52,525 bases of DNA from positions 1 through 52,525 of the forward strand of contig CAZBWE010000007.1 in assembly GCA_964495465.1 (NCBI GenBank). The letters are read 5' to 3'. Shown piece after piece: positions 15,833 through 24,259 of this stretch. Position 1 is the first letter of the stretch. Every line of letters starts with the position of its first letter. Below the pieces are notes generated by a model. That model was given only the letters and a program-made list of their open reading frames with translations, searched no databases and was not told the DNA's origin. The DNA comes from CAZBWE01 sp964495465 (lineage in GTDB: Bacteria; Planctomycetota; Phycisphaerae; Sedimentisphaerales; Anaerobacaceae). The position numbers were made by a program, and so were the translations under genes.

Positions 15833-18394
15833 TTATTGGGTTCGTTTTTGTAATTGACCTGAAGTGCCTGAATCATCAGTGGTTATTTTTTCATTTGTAT
15901 TTTCGACGACGTTCCACCTGCCTAAGAGGACGAGCGCTGCTTTATCAAAGTTTTTTTGTTGCTTGTATGCAGTTGCGAGGGTGCTCAAGGCCTTTTGTCT
16001 TACCTGTTCTGACGGGCCGGAATCTAAAAGCTGCGAGCATACGTTTATGGCCTGGGAGTTTTCACCAAGTTTTAGACAGACATCAGCCAGCTCAAGGGCA
16101 ACTTCCTGTGCTAAAGGCCCGGGTTCAACGAGGACGAGGGTTTCAGTCAGGTCTCTGCGAGCAAACTTAAGGTCTCCTTTTGCGATGTAACACTTAGCTA
16201 ATTCGAGACGGAGTTTTGCCTTTAATTGCGGGTCTGGGACATACTCGGCTCTGTCTCCAAGTACGGAGATAGCTTTGTCAGCCAGCCCCATTGTTCGAAG
16301 GACTTTGCTTTTTGTCCGCAATAGCTCTATCGATTCTTCCTGTGAAAATTGCCAGGGATGTGTGCTGTCTATTAGATTAAGTGCTTCTATGAAATGTTCC
16401 TGCCTTATTTGGGCTTCTACCAGCGCAGAGACGGCTTCGATATAATTTTCTCTGGAGAGGTTGCCTGCCAGAGCGTATTGGAATGCATCGCAGGCCTGCT
16501 GCAGGTTTCCCAAAGTCAGGTTGATTTTGCCGAGTTGAAAATAGGCCAGGTATAGCTTTCTGTCTGTTTGGTCTGTAACGACATCAATACATCGGATTAA
16601 CCACTTGGCTGCGGTTTCGTAATCTTCTATCTCATAGAAGCATTCTGCTGCTCCAAAGGCGGCTTCGGCCTGTGACTGCTGGGATAAGCCGAGGTTGTAA
16701 ACCTTGCCATAAAGTCGTGCTGCCTCGGCCATAAGTCTTGCCTTCTTTGTTACGTCGGCGAGATACAGACAGGCCCAGCCGGAAAGCTCACTGTCGGGAT
16801 ATTGCTCAACGAGCTGTTTTAAGTCCTGACGTGCGCCAAGGTGGTCGTGAAGATTAGCTTTCAGCTTGCTGGAGTGTAAAAGGGCGTATGGCGCTAAATA
16901 AGTTCGTGAGTAGCGATTGGCTACCATTTTATATTCAGCGATTGACTCGGTGAATAGACCTCTTTGTGCCTGCAGAAGCCCCAGGGCAAAATGGGCGTTA
17001 GGGACACACGTATCGTCATAAAAGGAAAGTGAAAAACTTTGCCATAACGAAACGGCCTCCTGGGTGAGCAGAGATACGAATTCTGATAATGAGCCATATT
17101 CGTCCGGATTAAAAATATTTACAAGCCCCTGCTCATCCGTTCGAGCCAGCAGGCCTGCACAGCCGGCTGCTGTTGTAACGGATTGTTGTGTTGTTGCGGC
17201 CGGCAGATATATACTTACCGGCCTGTTACGAATGGCGTTTCGAATTCCTTCCGGCTCTGCTTCTTTGTCGAAGGCCCAGATCACGTCAAGCTGGGCGTTT
17301 GTGGCAAGCCGGGCCAGAAGCTCTTCTATCGATGCCCCGTAGCATGCGACAAACCAGCGGACTGGGGCGCCCGGATACGTGATTTTTTGAATCTGCGGCG
17401 AAAGCAGTCCTTTGCTTAATTGTTCTGAGCCGGAATTTAAAAGCACGCTTAAAGTGGATATTTCGTCGATACCTGAGAACGGGTCAACCTCTGCCGGGCT
17501 GCTCCAGAGACGGCTGGGAATGTCTTTATCAACATCACGCAGCGAAATGATGTATCTGGTAACGGATTCGGCAATGACAAGGTGGCAGTCACGCTGCAGT
17601 AATAAAGCCAAATCTCTGTCCATATCCACGGCGCTGACTAAGGCGATTGTCTGATAAGCCCTGGTTCTTGCTTTTAAGTATTGCCCTTTTTGGAACTCGC
17701 TAAAGCTGAGATAATAATTGGCTAATACCCTTAAAATAGGCGAACGGCTTTCCGAGACTATTCTGAGCAAATGATTTGCCTGGTCAATATCGCCGGTTTT
17801 TTTTATGCACAAAGCCATTTTTAGCTGGAGGAAATCATCTATCAATTCCCCTTCTTCGCTCATCACAAGGCCCTGCCGCATCTGGTTGTAAATCTCATAA
17901 GCCATCGCGTAGTCTTTTTGTGAGTAAAAGTCTTGAGCTACCTGCAAGGATAGGGGTTGTTTTGATGAAGATGCGAATTGTGGGTTTTGTAATTGCCGGG
18001 CCGGGAGCTGCCCCGAATCTCTGGTAGCCGGAGGTTTATGCGTAGTTGTCTGTCGAGCGATGGCTGCGCTCGGGATATTACCTGCAAACTTTGAGGTTGG
18101 CTTTAGTAGAGCATACAGAAGGATTGCCGCCATAACAATGATGCCAATCCCAAGGGCTTTCTGGAGAGTTGAGAGGTGCTTGAATATAGACGAGATTTTT
18201 GATAAATTTATTTTCCTGCCGGCCTGCTTGGTGGTATCCTGTTCCTGCCGGGCCATAAAATCGTAAAATTCTTCGTCCCCCGCAAATACATCATGCTCTG
18301 AAAGTTCCTTATGTGCCTTGTCAGGGGAATTTTGGCCGGGTGTTATCTTAAACGAGTCTTCTTCGGGAATAGTTTGTGGCTTTTTTTTTGCCAT
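15833..18394 (-). CDS. Large TPR protein with one membrane helix, first gene of the sigma-54 flagellar operon
   Basis: An 853-residue protein. A cytoplasmic N-terminus (1-80) precedes one membrane helix (81-97, LGIGIIVMAAILLYALL). After a linker, TPR-type helices appear at about 145-280 (QKDYAMAYEIYNQM) and at 470-850 (LAPYALLHSSKLKANLHDHLGARQ and many similar). Between them, residues about 340-430 look like a short secretin-N/STN-type alpha-beta domain (SIEELLARLATNAQLDVIW, then PVSIYLPA), a tentative reading. It is the first gene after a perfect sigma-54 promoter. A scaffold for the motor or rings in the periplasm is a reasonable inference. Confidence 0.8.
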   Translation of the reverse strand: MAKKKPQTIPEEDSFKITPGQNSPDKAHKELSEHDVFAGDEEFYDFMARQEQDTTKQAGRKINLSKISSIFKHLSTLQKALGIGIIVMAAILLYALLKPTSKFAGNIPSAAIARQTTTHKPPATRDSGQLPARQLQNPQFASSSKQPLSLQVAQDFYSQKDYAMAYEIYNQMRQGLVMSEEGELIDDFLQLKMALCIKKTGDIDQANHLLRIVSESRSPILRVLANYYLSFSEFQKGQYLKARTRAYQTIALVSAVDMDRDLALLLQRDCHLVIAESVTRYIISLRDVDKDIPSRLWSSPAEVDPFSGIDEISTLSVLLNSGSEQLSKGLLSPQIQKITYPGAPVRWFVACYGASIEELLARLATNAQLDVIWAFDKEAEPEGIRNAIRNRPVSIYLPAATTQQSVTTAAGCAGLLARTDEQGLVNIFNPDEYGSLSEFVSLLTQEAVSLWQSFSLSFYDDTCVPNAHFALGLLQAQRGLFTESIAEYKMVANRYSRTYLAPYALLHSSKLKANLHDHLGARQDLKQLVEQYPDSELSGWACLYLADVTKKARLMAEAARLYGKVYNLGLSQQSQAEAAFGAAECFYEIEDYETAAKWLIRCIDVVTDQTDRKLYLAYFQLGKINLTLGNLQQACDAFQYALAGNLSRENYIEAVSALVEAQIRQEHFIEALNLIDSTHPWQFSQEESIELLRTKSKVLRTMGLADKAISVLGDRAEYVPDPQLKAKLRLELAKCYIAKGDLKFARRDLTETLVLVEPGPLAQEVALELADVCLKLGENSQAINVCSQLLDSGPSEQVRQKALSTLATAYKQQKNFDKAALVLLGRWNVVENTNEKITTDDSGTSGQLQKRTQ

Positions 18395-18487
18395 AACTTT
18401 TTATTTCGCTCTCGACTTTGGTTCTGATAAACCGGGACTATTTGATATAGAATGAGAGCATTCTTCACAATTTGCTTTTTATAAGGA

Positions 18488-18502
18488 GCAATAAATGTGC
18501 CA
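18488..18502 (-). promoter_or_regulatory. Sigma-54 promoter of the minus-strand flagellar operon
   Basis: On the minus strand the sequence is TGGCAC-ATTTA-TTGC, a perfect -24/-12 element with GG and GC 10 bases apart. Transcription would start near 18476, giving a leader of about 80 bases before the 853-aa TPR gene. Confidence 0.85.
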
Positions 18503-18669
18503 AAGTCGGGCTTAACTATTGTGGGCAGCGCAATTGTTGGGCTTTTGGCGGAAAAATCCATTTATCGTTCTAAAATTAGACCAGTTTCATTTCAAGGGAA
18601 TGTCAGGATTCTATACGAGCCGATGGATTTTATGACATTGGCCTGTAGTGCGGGCGGATTCAAGCTCTC

Positions 18670-20109
18670 TTATTGGACAGTTACCGGCTGAGGCAGGAGG
18701 GGGCTTGAATCCTCATTTTGCAGCTCTTTTTCCACAGAGAAATCTTTGTTGATATTGTATTGCTCGACCTTGGCATATAGGGTTGCCCTGGTTATTCCGA
18801 GAAGTGCAGCGGCCTTGGTTTTCTGCCAGCCTGTTTCGCGCAAGGCCCTGCAAATCAGCTCCCTTTCGGCTTTTGACAGTGAAAAATCCTTGATATGACT
18901 GGTTATGAGGCTATTAGGTCCCTGCTCATATTCCATTGGGTCAATCACTATACTCTTTAGTCCAATTTTGTCTGTTGTTTCTAACAGGATTGCTCTATCA
19001 ATAACATTACGCAGCTCTCGAACGTTACCGGGCCAGTCATATTTCTCCAAGGCCTCCGCTGCCATCCTGGTTAATGAGGTTATCTTATTTTGCTTTTCTG
19101 GGCAGATGGTTGATGTGCTGAGAAAATAGTCAGCTAAAAGCGGGATATCTTCCCTTCTCTCAAGTGCTTTAAGAGGGGCTATTGTTATAGGACTTATATT
19201 CAAGCGATAGTAAAGGTCGCGACGAAAACGGTTATTTTGAGTTTCTTTTTGAAGATTTCGATTGCTGGTAGCTATTATTGTGGCATTGCAGGTGATAGTT
19301 TTAGTGCCCCCTACCTTTCGAAAGGTTTTTTCTTGTAGGATGCGTAACAGCTTTGCCTGCAGGTCCATAGGCATTTCAGAAATTTCATCAAGCAGCAAAG
19401 TGCCGGTCCCAGCGAGCTCTAAAAGTCCTGTTTTGTCGCGGTCAGCTCCTGTGAATGAGCCTTTGACGTGACCAAAAAGCTCGCTCTCCAGTAAATTTGC
19501 CGTCAACGCAGCACAATTTACAGCCACAAAGGGCTCATTTGGGCATCTTAAGATATGTATCGCCCTGGCAGATAGTTCCTTGCCTGTGCCTGTTTCGCCG
19601 ACTATTAAGACCGGGTTGCATCTGCTGGCGGCGACAAGCTTTATCATTTTGATTGTATTTTGAATTGAATAGCTTTTGCCGACCATAGAAACAGAAGCCG
19701 CGAGGTCTTCAGCAAAGAAATCGCTAATATCTTTGTTGTGCTTGACGACCTTGCATTGTTCTTTTATCCGTCCTGCTATTTGCTCCAGCCGGCCGTAATC
19801 TTGTTTTCCCTGTAGATAGTCGAATATCCCTATTTGTTTGAGTTCTTTGGCGAGGTCGGCGTTGCCTTCCTCATTGCTAACAACCACCGCAGGTGTATTT
19901 ATCGATTTTTTATGGGTAGTTTCGAGAAATTCGTGTATTTGTCTTTGGGTAAAGTGATGGTCGAGAAGGATTAAATCCGGTCTGACTGTTTGAATGATGT
20001 CCACTGCTTCAGTTATGTCATCAGCTACAAATATTTCCTGGCCAACGCTTCCGGCTAACTGCTGAATTTGTGTTTCCCTGGTTACCGCAACAACTCTGCG
20101 TAAATTCAT
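18670..20109 (-). CDS. Sigma-54-dependent activator with a GSFTGA loop
   Basis: A 479-residue NtrC-type activator. Residues 1-118 form a receiver-like domain that keeps an Asp at the phospho-acceptor position (LILLD50) but lacks the acidic pair in the first loop (VAVTRETQ), so phosphorylation is doubtful. The AAA+ domain has Walker A GETGTGKE (171-178), sigma-54 loop GSFTGA (217-222, one of the natural variants of GAFTGA) and Walker B GTLLLDEI (236-243). The Fis-type HTH near 430-455 is KTKAAALLGITRATLYAKVEQY. It sits between two sigma-54 promoters and is a candidate master regulator for both operons. Confidence 0.9.
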   Translation of the reverse strand: MNLRRVVAVTRETQIQQLAGSVGQEIFVADDITEAVDIIQTVRPDLILLDHHFTQRQIHEFLETTHKKSINTPAVVVSNEEGNADLAKELKQIGIFDYLQGKQDYGRLEQIAGRIKEQCKVVKHNKDISDFFAEDLAASVSMVGKSYSIQNTIKMIKLVAASRCNPVLIVGETGTGKELSARAIHILRCPNEPFVAVNCAALTANLLESELFGHVKGSFTGADRDKTGLLELAGTGTLLLDEISEMPMDLQAKLLRILQEKTFRKVGGTKTITCNATIIATSNRNLQKETQNNRFRRDLYYRLNISPITIAPLKALERREDIPLLADYFLSTSTICPEKQNKITSLTRMAAEALEKYDWPGNVRELRNVIDRAILLETTDKIGLKSIVIDPMEYEQGPNSLITSHIKDFSLSKAERELICRALRETGWQKTKAAALLGITRATLYAKVEQYNINKDFSVEKELQNEDSSPLLPQPVTVQ

Positions 20110-20225
20110 CTTGTTACAAAATCATAAGTGTTATCCCCCATGTTGTTCTTAAGATTTATTACTATTCCCACTGAATAAGTAGACGACAGATAAATCGGCA
20201 GACTATTAAAGACGACTTTAATTTT

Positions 20226-20431
20226 TTATGGGACGGGCCAATAATGTCACTGGTTCGTCAAATTTAAAAATGAAATGGTAGGGGGTGACATCTTTATGGG
20301 ACGTCATATGTTTGTTATGGGACGCACTTTTGTTTAAGCAGGGAATAGCAATTAAGGTGTTAGTTTGTTTCAAATGTGTAATGAGCGATGTAGCCAACTT
20401 CAGGCGAGACAATGTTATTTCTTATGGGACT
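20226..20431 (+). repeat. Four direct copies of TTATGGGAC
   Basis: Copies start at 20226, 20294, 20315 and 20422, three followed by G and one by T. They lie 225-430 bases upstream of the flgD sigma-54 promoter and 115-320 bases upstream of the divergent activator gene. They could be binding sites of one of the activators. Confidence 0.6.
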
Positions 20432-20656
20432 TAGTATTGTCGCCTGTCAACGAAAGAAAAAACGAAGTACCTTGTTACGAACTAATACATATACAGGTTC
20501 CGGTTTGAAATCGGCAAGATTTTCTGGAGTGTAGGAATATTTATCCTTTAGAGGAGTTTTTGACAAGACTGGTTGAATGTGTAGATAAATTTTTCATTTC
20601 CTTAAGACCTGTTAGAACAAGAGCTTATAAAAAACAGAACGAAGATGGATTTAATG

Positions 20657-20671
20657 TGGCACAGCAATTGC
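20657..20671 (+). promoter_or_regulatory. Sigma-54 promoter of the flgD-flgL operon
   Basis: TGGCAC-AGCAA-TTGC is a perfect -24/-12 element with the required 10 bases between GG and GC. Transcription should start near 20683, giving a leader of about 65 bases before flgD. Confidence 0.88.
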
Positions 20672-20747
20672 GATTCAATAAGTTCATTCGTAGTTAGTGC
20701 ATTGTTTTAAAAAAAACTTTTTTTTCTTTACAGAGGGTAGAAGACTT

Positions 20748-21161
20748 ATGGGTACAGAATCAGCAACAACAACAGCAACAAGTATCCAGATGGATTATAT
20801 GAAACTTCTTATTGCTCAGCTGCAGTATCAGAATCCGCTTGAGCCATTGGACAATAATGAGATGGCTTCTCAACTGGCCCAGTTCTCGCAGCTTCAGCAG
20901 CTTGAATCGATGAATACGAGTTTTGCGGAAGTTCTTACAACTACGAATCGCAACTATGCCAGTTCTCTGTTGGGCAAGAATGTTACATTCTATGTAGAAG
21001 ACGAAACAACAGGTGAATACGAATCAAAATCAGGAACCGTTGAATCTGTTTATAATGACACTGAGTCAGGCGAAAGCCTTCTTGGGATAACTGTTGGCGA
21101 AGGGGAATGGTCTCAGGAGTACACACTTAGCGTGGATGCTATAGTGTTGGTAAAAAACTAA
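20748..21161 (+). CDS. flgD: FlgD, hook-cap scaffold protein
   Basis: A 137-residue protein. FlgD caps the growing hook so that FlgE can polymerise. The N-terminal region has the family motif YMKLLIAQLQYQNPLEP, then the helical LAQFSQLQQLESMN. The second half is a short beta domain (GKNVTFYVEDETTGEYE, DAIVLV), shorter than in enterics, where the C-terminal FlgD tudor/Fn-like domains make about 230 residues. The ATG at 20748 (MGTESATT) is preferred over an earlier in-frame ATG at 20697, which has no binding site; AGAGGG precedes 20748. It is the first gene of the operon. Confidence 0.93.
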   Translation: MGTESATTTATSIQMDYMKLLIAQLQYQNPLEPLDNNEMASQLAQFSQLQQLESMNTSFAEVLTTTNRNYASSLLGKNVTFYVEDETTGEYESKSGTVESVYNDTESGESLLGITVGEGEWSQEYTLSVDAIVLVKN

Positions 21162-21200
21162 AATCGGATTAATGTTTTAAAAACATAAGGAGAAACAAAA

Positions 21201-22892
21201 ATGGCTTTTGCACTTTCAGCCGGAGTGAGCGGCCTGCAGGCCCATCAAAAAATGCTGGATATAGCGGGTAGCAACTTGGCCAATGTTAACACCATTGCGT
21301 TCAAGTCCAGCAGAATAACTTTCTCAGAACTACTAAGTGAAACCGTAAAAAAGGCGTCACAGCCGACCACGGGTATAGGCGGGACCAATCCTATGCAGAT
21401 GGGTAGTGGCGTTGGAATATCGGGTGTAAGCCCAGACATGACACAAGGTAATATCATAAATACAGGCAATCCGCTGGATTTGGCAATTGAGGGGGAAGGA
21501 TATTTTGTTCTCAGTGACGGCCAACAAAACATCTACACTCGCGCTGGCACGTTTGCGGTTGATGCGGACGCGACTTTGGTTGACCCTTCAACCGGTTATC
21601 GGGTCCAGCGTATCGGCTCGGAAGGGGAGATAGACGGTTTTCAGGTGCCTGGTGACAGTAATATTCATGTGCCTTATGATGTGGCAATGCCGGCAAGAGC
21701 TACAGAGCAGGTAGTTATATCCGGAAATCTCAGTGCAGATGGGGCATTATCTGCACCTCGAAGTCAAGTGATATCGTCGAGCGTATCCTATACATATAGT
21801 GGTGGAACTGCGGCCTCTCTGACTACAGAAATTGACCAGCTTGACCAGTTTAGTGGCGGCGGGGAAGGCGATGGACAATTAAGCACGGGCGAATCGGGGA
21901 CAATCACTATTGAAGGTTATCATCAGGGTGGCATAGGTTTTAGCAGTGGTCTTACCTTCACGGTTAGTGACAATACGACGATTGGCGACCTTATAGACCA
22001 TCTGAATGATAATGTTTTAGACGGTGCTACAGCTTCCCTGGTCAACGGCCAAATACGGATAACTGATGATACAGGTGGATATAGCAGGTCGGATATTTCC
22101 TTGTCGTATGGTGGTGACGGCTCGCTTACAACTCCGGCTTATTTTGAAATACAGACGGTCGGTGGAGAAGAAATCAAGAATATCAATATAACAGTTTATG
22201 ACACATTGGGAGGTGAACACGTTCTTTCAGGTGCGTTTGTCAGGACAAATGATGCAAATACCTGGGATTTGGTACTGACTTCAATAAGCGGCGATATAAG
22301 TGAGATTACTATGGCAAATCGCCGTATTGAAGATATTACCTTTGATGCCTATGATGGTTCTTATGCCGGCTTAGAGGGGGCTAGTTCACCTGAATTTGCA
22401 ATAACTTATGCCCACGACCCTACGAATCCTCAGACAGTTTTAATGGAGTTGGGAACCGTAGGCAAGCTGGATGGCTTGACGCAGTTCGCCGGTAATTCCA
22501 CTGCAGTGGCAACAGAGCAGGATGGGTATGAAGCAGGCAGACTTTCGACCGTCTCAGTTAATAACGAGGGCATACTCATTGGTGCTTTTTCTAACGGCAT
22601 TAAAAGAGATATCGCTACTTTTCAGGTAGCACTGTTTCAGAATACCGCAGGTCTTGAAAGCGTTGGCAGTGGGTATTTTATTCCTTCGGCCAACTCGGGT
22701 GAAGCGACAGCTACCCAGGGCATGACCGCTGGTGCCGGCATTATTCATGGTGGAGCATTGGAGAAATCCAATGCCGACGTGGCAACCGAGTTTGTAAATA
22801 TGATACAAGCCCAGAATGGTTTCCAGGCGAATGCAAGGACCATCAGGGTCGCCAATGAAATACTGCAGGAATTGAGTAATCTTATTAGATAA
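21201..22892 (+). CDS. flgE: FlgE, flagellar hook protein
   Basis: A 563-residue protein, long for FlgE (about 400 in enterics). N-terminal ALSAGVSGLQAHQKMLDIAGSNLANVNT and C-terminal EKSNADVATEFVNMIQAQNGFQANARTI are the paired coiled-coil D0 regions of hook and rod proteins. The centre carries a flagellin-IN-like module at about 208-310 (LDQFSGG, TTIGDLIDHLND, GQIRITDD) that is also found in FliD of this window. RBS AAGGAG precedes the ATG. It builds the flexible hook joint. Confidence 0.96.
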   Translation: MAFALSAGVSGLQAHQKMLDIAGSNLANVNTIAFKSSRITFSELLSETVKKASQPTTGIGGTNPMQMGSGVGISGVSPDMTQGNIINTGNPLDLAIEGEGYFVLSDGQQNIYTRAGTFAVDADATLVDPSTGYRVQRIGSEGEIDGFQVPGDSNIHVPYDVAMPARATEQVVISGNLSADGALSAPRSQVISSSVSYTYSGGTAASLTTEIDQLDQFSGGGEGDGQLSTGESGTITIEGYHQGGIGFSSGLTFTVSDNTTIGDLIDHLNDNVLDGATASLVNGQIRITDDTGGYSRSDISLSYGGDGSLTTPAYFEIQTVGGEEIKNINITVYDTLGGEHVLSGAFVRTNDANTWDLVLTSISGDISEITMANRRIEDITFDAYDGSYAGLEGASSPEFAITYAHDPTNPQTVLMELGTVGKLDGLTQFAGNSTAVATEQDGYEAGRLSTVSVNNEGILIGAFSNGIKRDIATFQVALFQNTAGLESVGSGYFIPSANSGEATATQGMTAGAGIIHGGALEKSNADVATEFVNMIQAQNGFQANARTIRVANEILQELSNLIR

Positions 22893-22944
22893 AACCTGGT
22901 TTTTGAATCTCAATTTCAAAGGCAAGCTTCTTTAGAGAACTAAA

Positions 22945-24249
22945 ATGGCAACAGTTCCCATCATTGCAACAATGTTGAATGTTTCTGTTTCGGCTCTTAC
23001 GCCGGTAGAGCGGTGGAAAGCTGCAGGAGGTCGGCTGGACGGGAACTTTATGTCAGAAAGCCGGTTTATTGTTGCTATTGTGGCGGTCATAGTCGTATTA
23101 ACAGTGTTGCTGGTGGTAATCAGTATGCGTCAGGTGAAACAGAGGCAACGTAACAGCAATCGTTTATTTGACGAGTATTGCCAAAAAAGCGGATTGAGCG
23201 AGCGTGAGGATCAGATACTGATGTATATTGCAGGGAAAGCAGGCATAGAGCGAAGTGAGGATATTTTTACGATGTCTGATGCCTTTGACCGCGGCGCCAG
23301 CATAATGGTGGAAGGGGGTCTTGATAATGAAAAGGAAAGCGGGAGAATCGAACAATTAAAAACTGAGCTGGTTCATTTGCGGGAAAAGCTTGGCTTCCGG
23401 AGACAAACTCCCGCCTCAGTAGGTGCTGTAACAAAGTCAAGGAAATTGAGCAGCAGGCAAATCCCTGTAGGCAAGAAACTCTACATTACCCGCCGTAAGG
23501 CACGCAATCTCTCCGCAATTGAAACTACAGTCGTAAAAAACGATGATTTTGAGATTGCTGTCAAGTTGGCAGAGCATTTGGAAAGCTCGACCGGTGAATT
23601 ATGGCGGGCGCATTATTATTTTGGGGCCTCGGTTTGGGAGTTTGACACTGCCGCAGTTAGTTGCGATGGCGACATTTTAGTTTTGAATCATAACGATAAC
23701 GTGCGGTTCATTAATCGCCGGCGTTTTTTGAGAGTTCCGGTGAATAAGCCGGCTTTTGTTGCCCCTTTTCCATTCTCTAAAGAGCTTGTTATAAACGGTA
23801 ATCATATTGAAGGTGAATCCGGTTCAAAACAAAGTTTAGATGCGGTTACTAAAAACTGTTGGAGATTGCCGGAATTTGTACCTGCGGTTGTTACTGAACT
23901 GGCGGGTCCCGGCTTATGTATAGATGTTCAGCTGAATATTAAGGTGGGTGACAGGGTGTTGGTAGTGTTTGAATTGGAGGCAGGAAAACGGCAGGATGCG
24001 GCATCGGGTGGCAGCCCGGTGCCAAGTAAAACAAAGTCAAGAGTTGTAGAGGATATAGGGCTGGTTCGGCACTCTAAAGCGACAGAGAACGGATTTTCGA
24101 TAGCGGTTGAATTAACCGGTTTAAGTGATTCTGATGTCAATGAGCTTATACACGCTACGAATGCAGCTTCATTGGAAACTTACGGCTCTGGCCGGAAAAC
24201 CGACGGGCAGGGTGCAAAACAGGATGCTTTAGAAGGTGCAGTAGCCTAA
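22945..24249 (+). CDS. Membrane-anchored PilZ-like protein in the hook-rod operon
   Basis: A protein of up to 434 residues. One membrane helix at about 41-60 (FIVAIVAVIVVLTVLLVVI) follows an N-terminus that may really start at the Met at 23050 (MSESRF). A cytoplasmic part with a coiled coil follows. The segment FINRRRFLRVPVNKPAFV has the RxxxR pattern of PilZ/YcgR c-di-GMP receptors, but the second motif (D/N-x-S-x-x-G) reads ELAGPG, so c-di-GMP binding is uncertain. YcgR-type proteins brake the motor. Insertion between flgE and flgF suggests a flagellar role; anchoring by a helix is unusual for YcgR. Confidence 0.65.
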   Translation: MATVPIIATMLNVSVSALTPVERWKAAGGRLDGNFMSESRFIVAIVAVIVVLTVLLVVISMRQVKQRQRNSNRLFDEYCQKSGLSEREDQILMYIAGKAGIERSEDIFTMSDAFDRGASIMVEGGLDNEKESGRIEQLKTELVHLREKLGFRRQTPASVGAVTKSRKLSSRQIPVGKKLYITRRKARNLSAIETTVVKNDDFEIAVKLAEHLESSTGELWRAHYYFGASVWEFDTAAVSCDGDILVLNHNDNVRFINRRRFLRVPVNKPAFVAPFPFSKELVINGNHIEGESGSKQSLDAVTKNCWRLPEFVPAVVTELAGPGLCIDVQLNIKVGDRVLVVFELEAGKRQDAASGGSPVPSKTKSRVVEDIGLVRHSKATENGFSIAVELTGLSDSDVNELIHATNAASLETYGSGRKTDGQGAKQDALEGAVA

Positions 24250-24259
24250 GGAGTATAAA

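Larger units (their letters stand above)
20110..20747. other. Divergent control region between the activator gene and flgD
   Basis: A 638-base gene-free region. It contains four TTATGGGAC repeats (20226-20431) and the flgD sigma-54 promoter at 20657. It also contains a loosely matching FliA-type pair for the minus strand (20192-20220) with non-standard spacing. No coding frame with a good ribosome binding site was found. Confidence 0.7.

Noticed and set aside
18343..18561. 72-aa minus-strand ORF across the sigma-54 promoter
   Set aside because: It overlaps the promoter and the start of the TPR gene in another frame and shows no protein-like features.
20192..20220. FliA-type promoter for the activator gene on the minus strand (GCCGATTT and TAAAGTCG)
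   Set aside because: The spacing is 13 instead of 11 bases and both halves are imperfect.
20697..20747. Earlier in-frame ATG for flgD at 20697
   Set aside because: It has no ribosome binding site, lies only about 14 bases from the predicted transcription start, and would add a Phe/Lys-rich leader absent from FlgD proteins.
20110..20747. CRISPR array or insertion sequence in the large gap
   Set aside because: The TTATGGGAC repeats are short and irregularly spaced, without constant-length spacers, terminal inverted repeats or a transposase.
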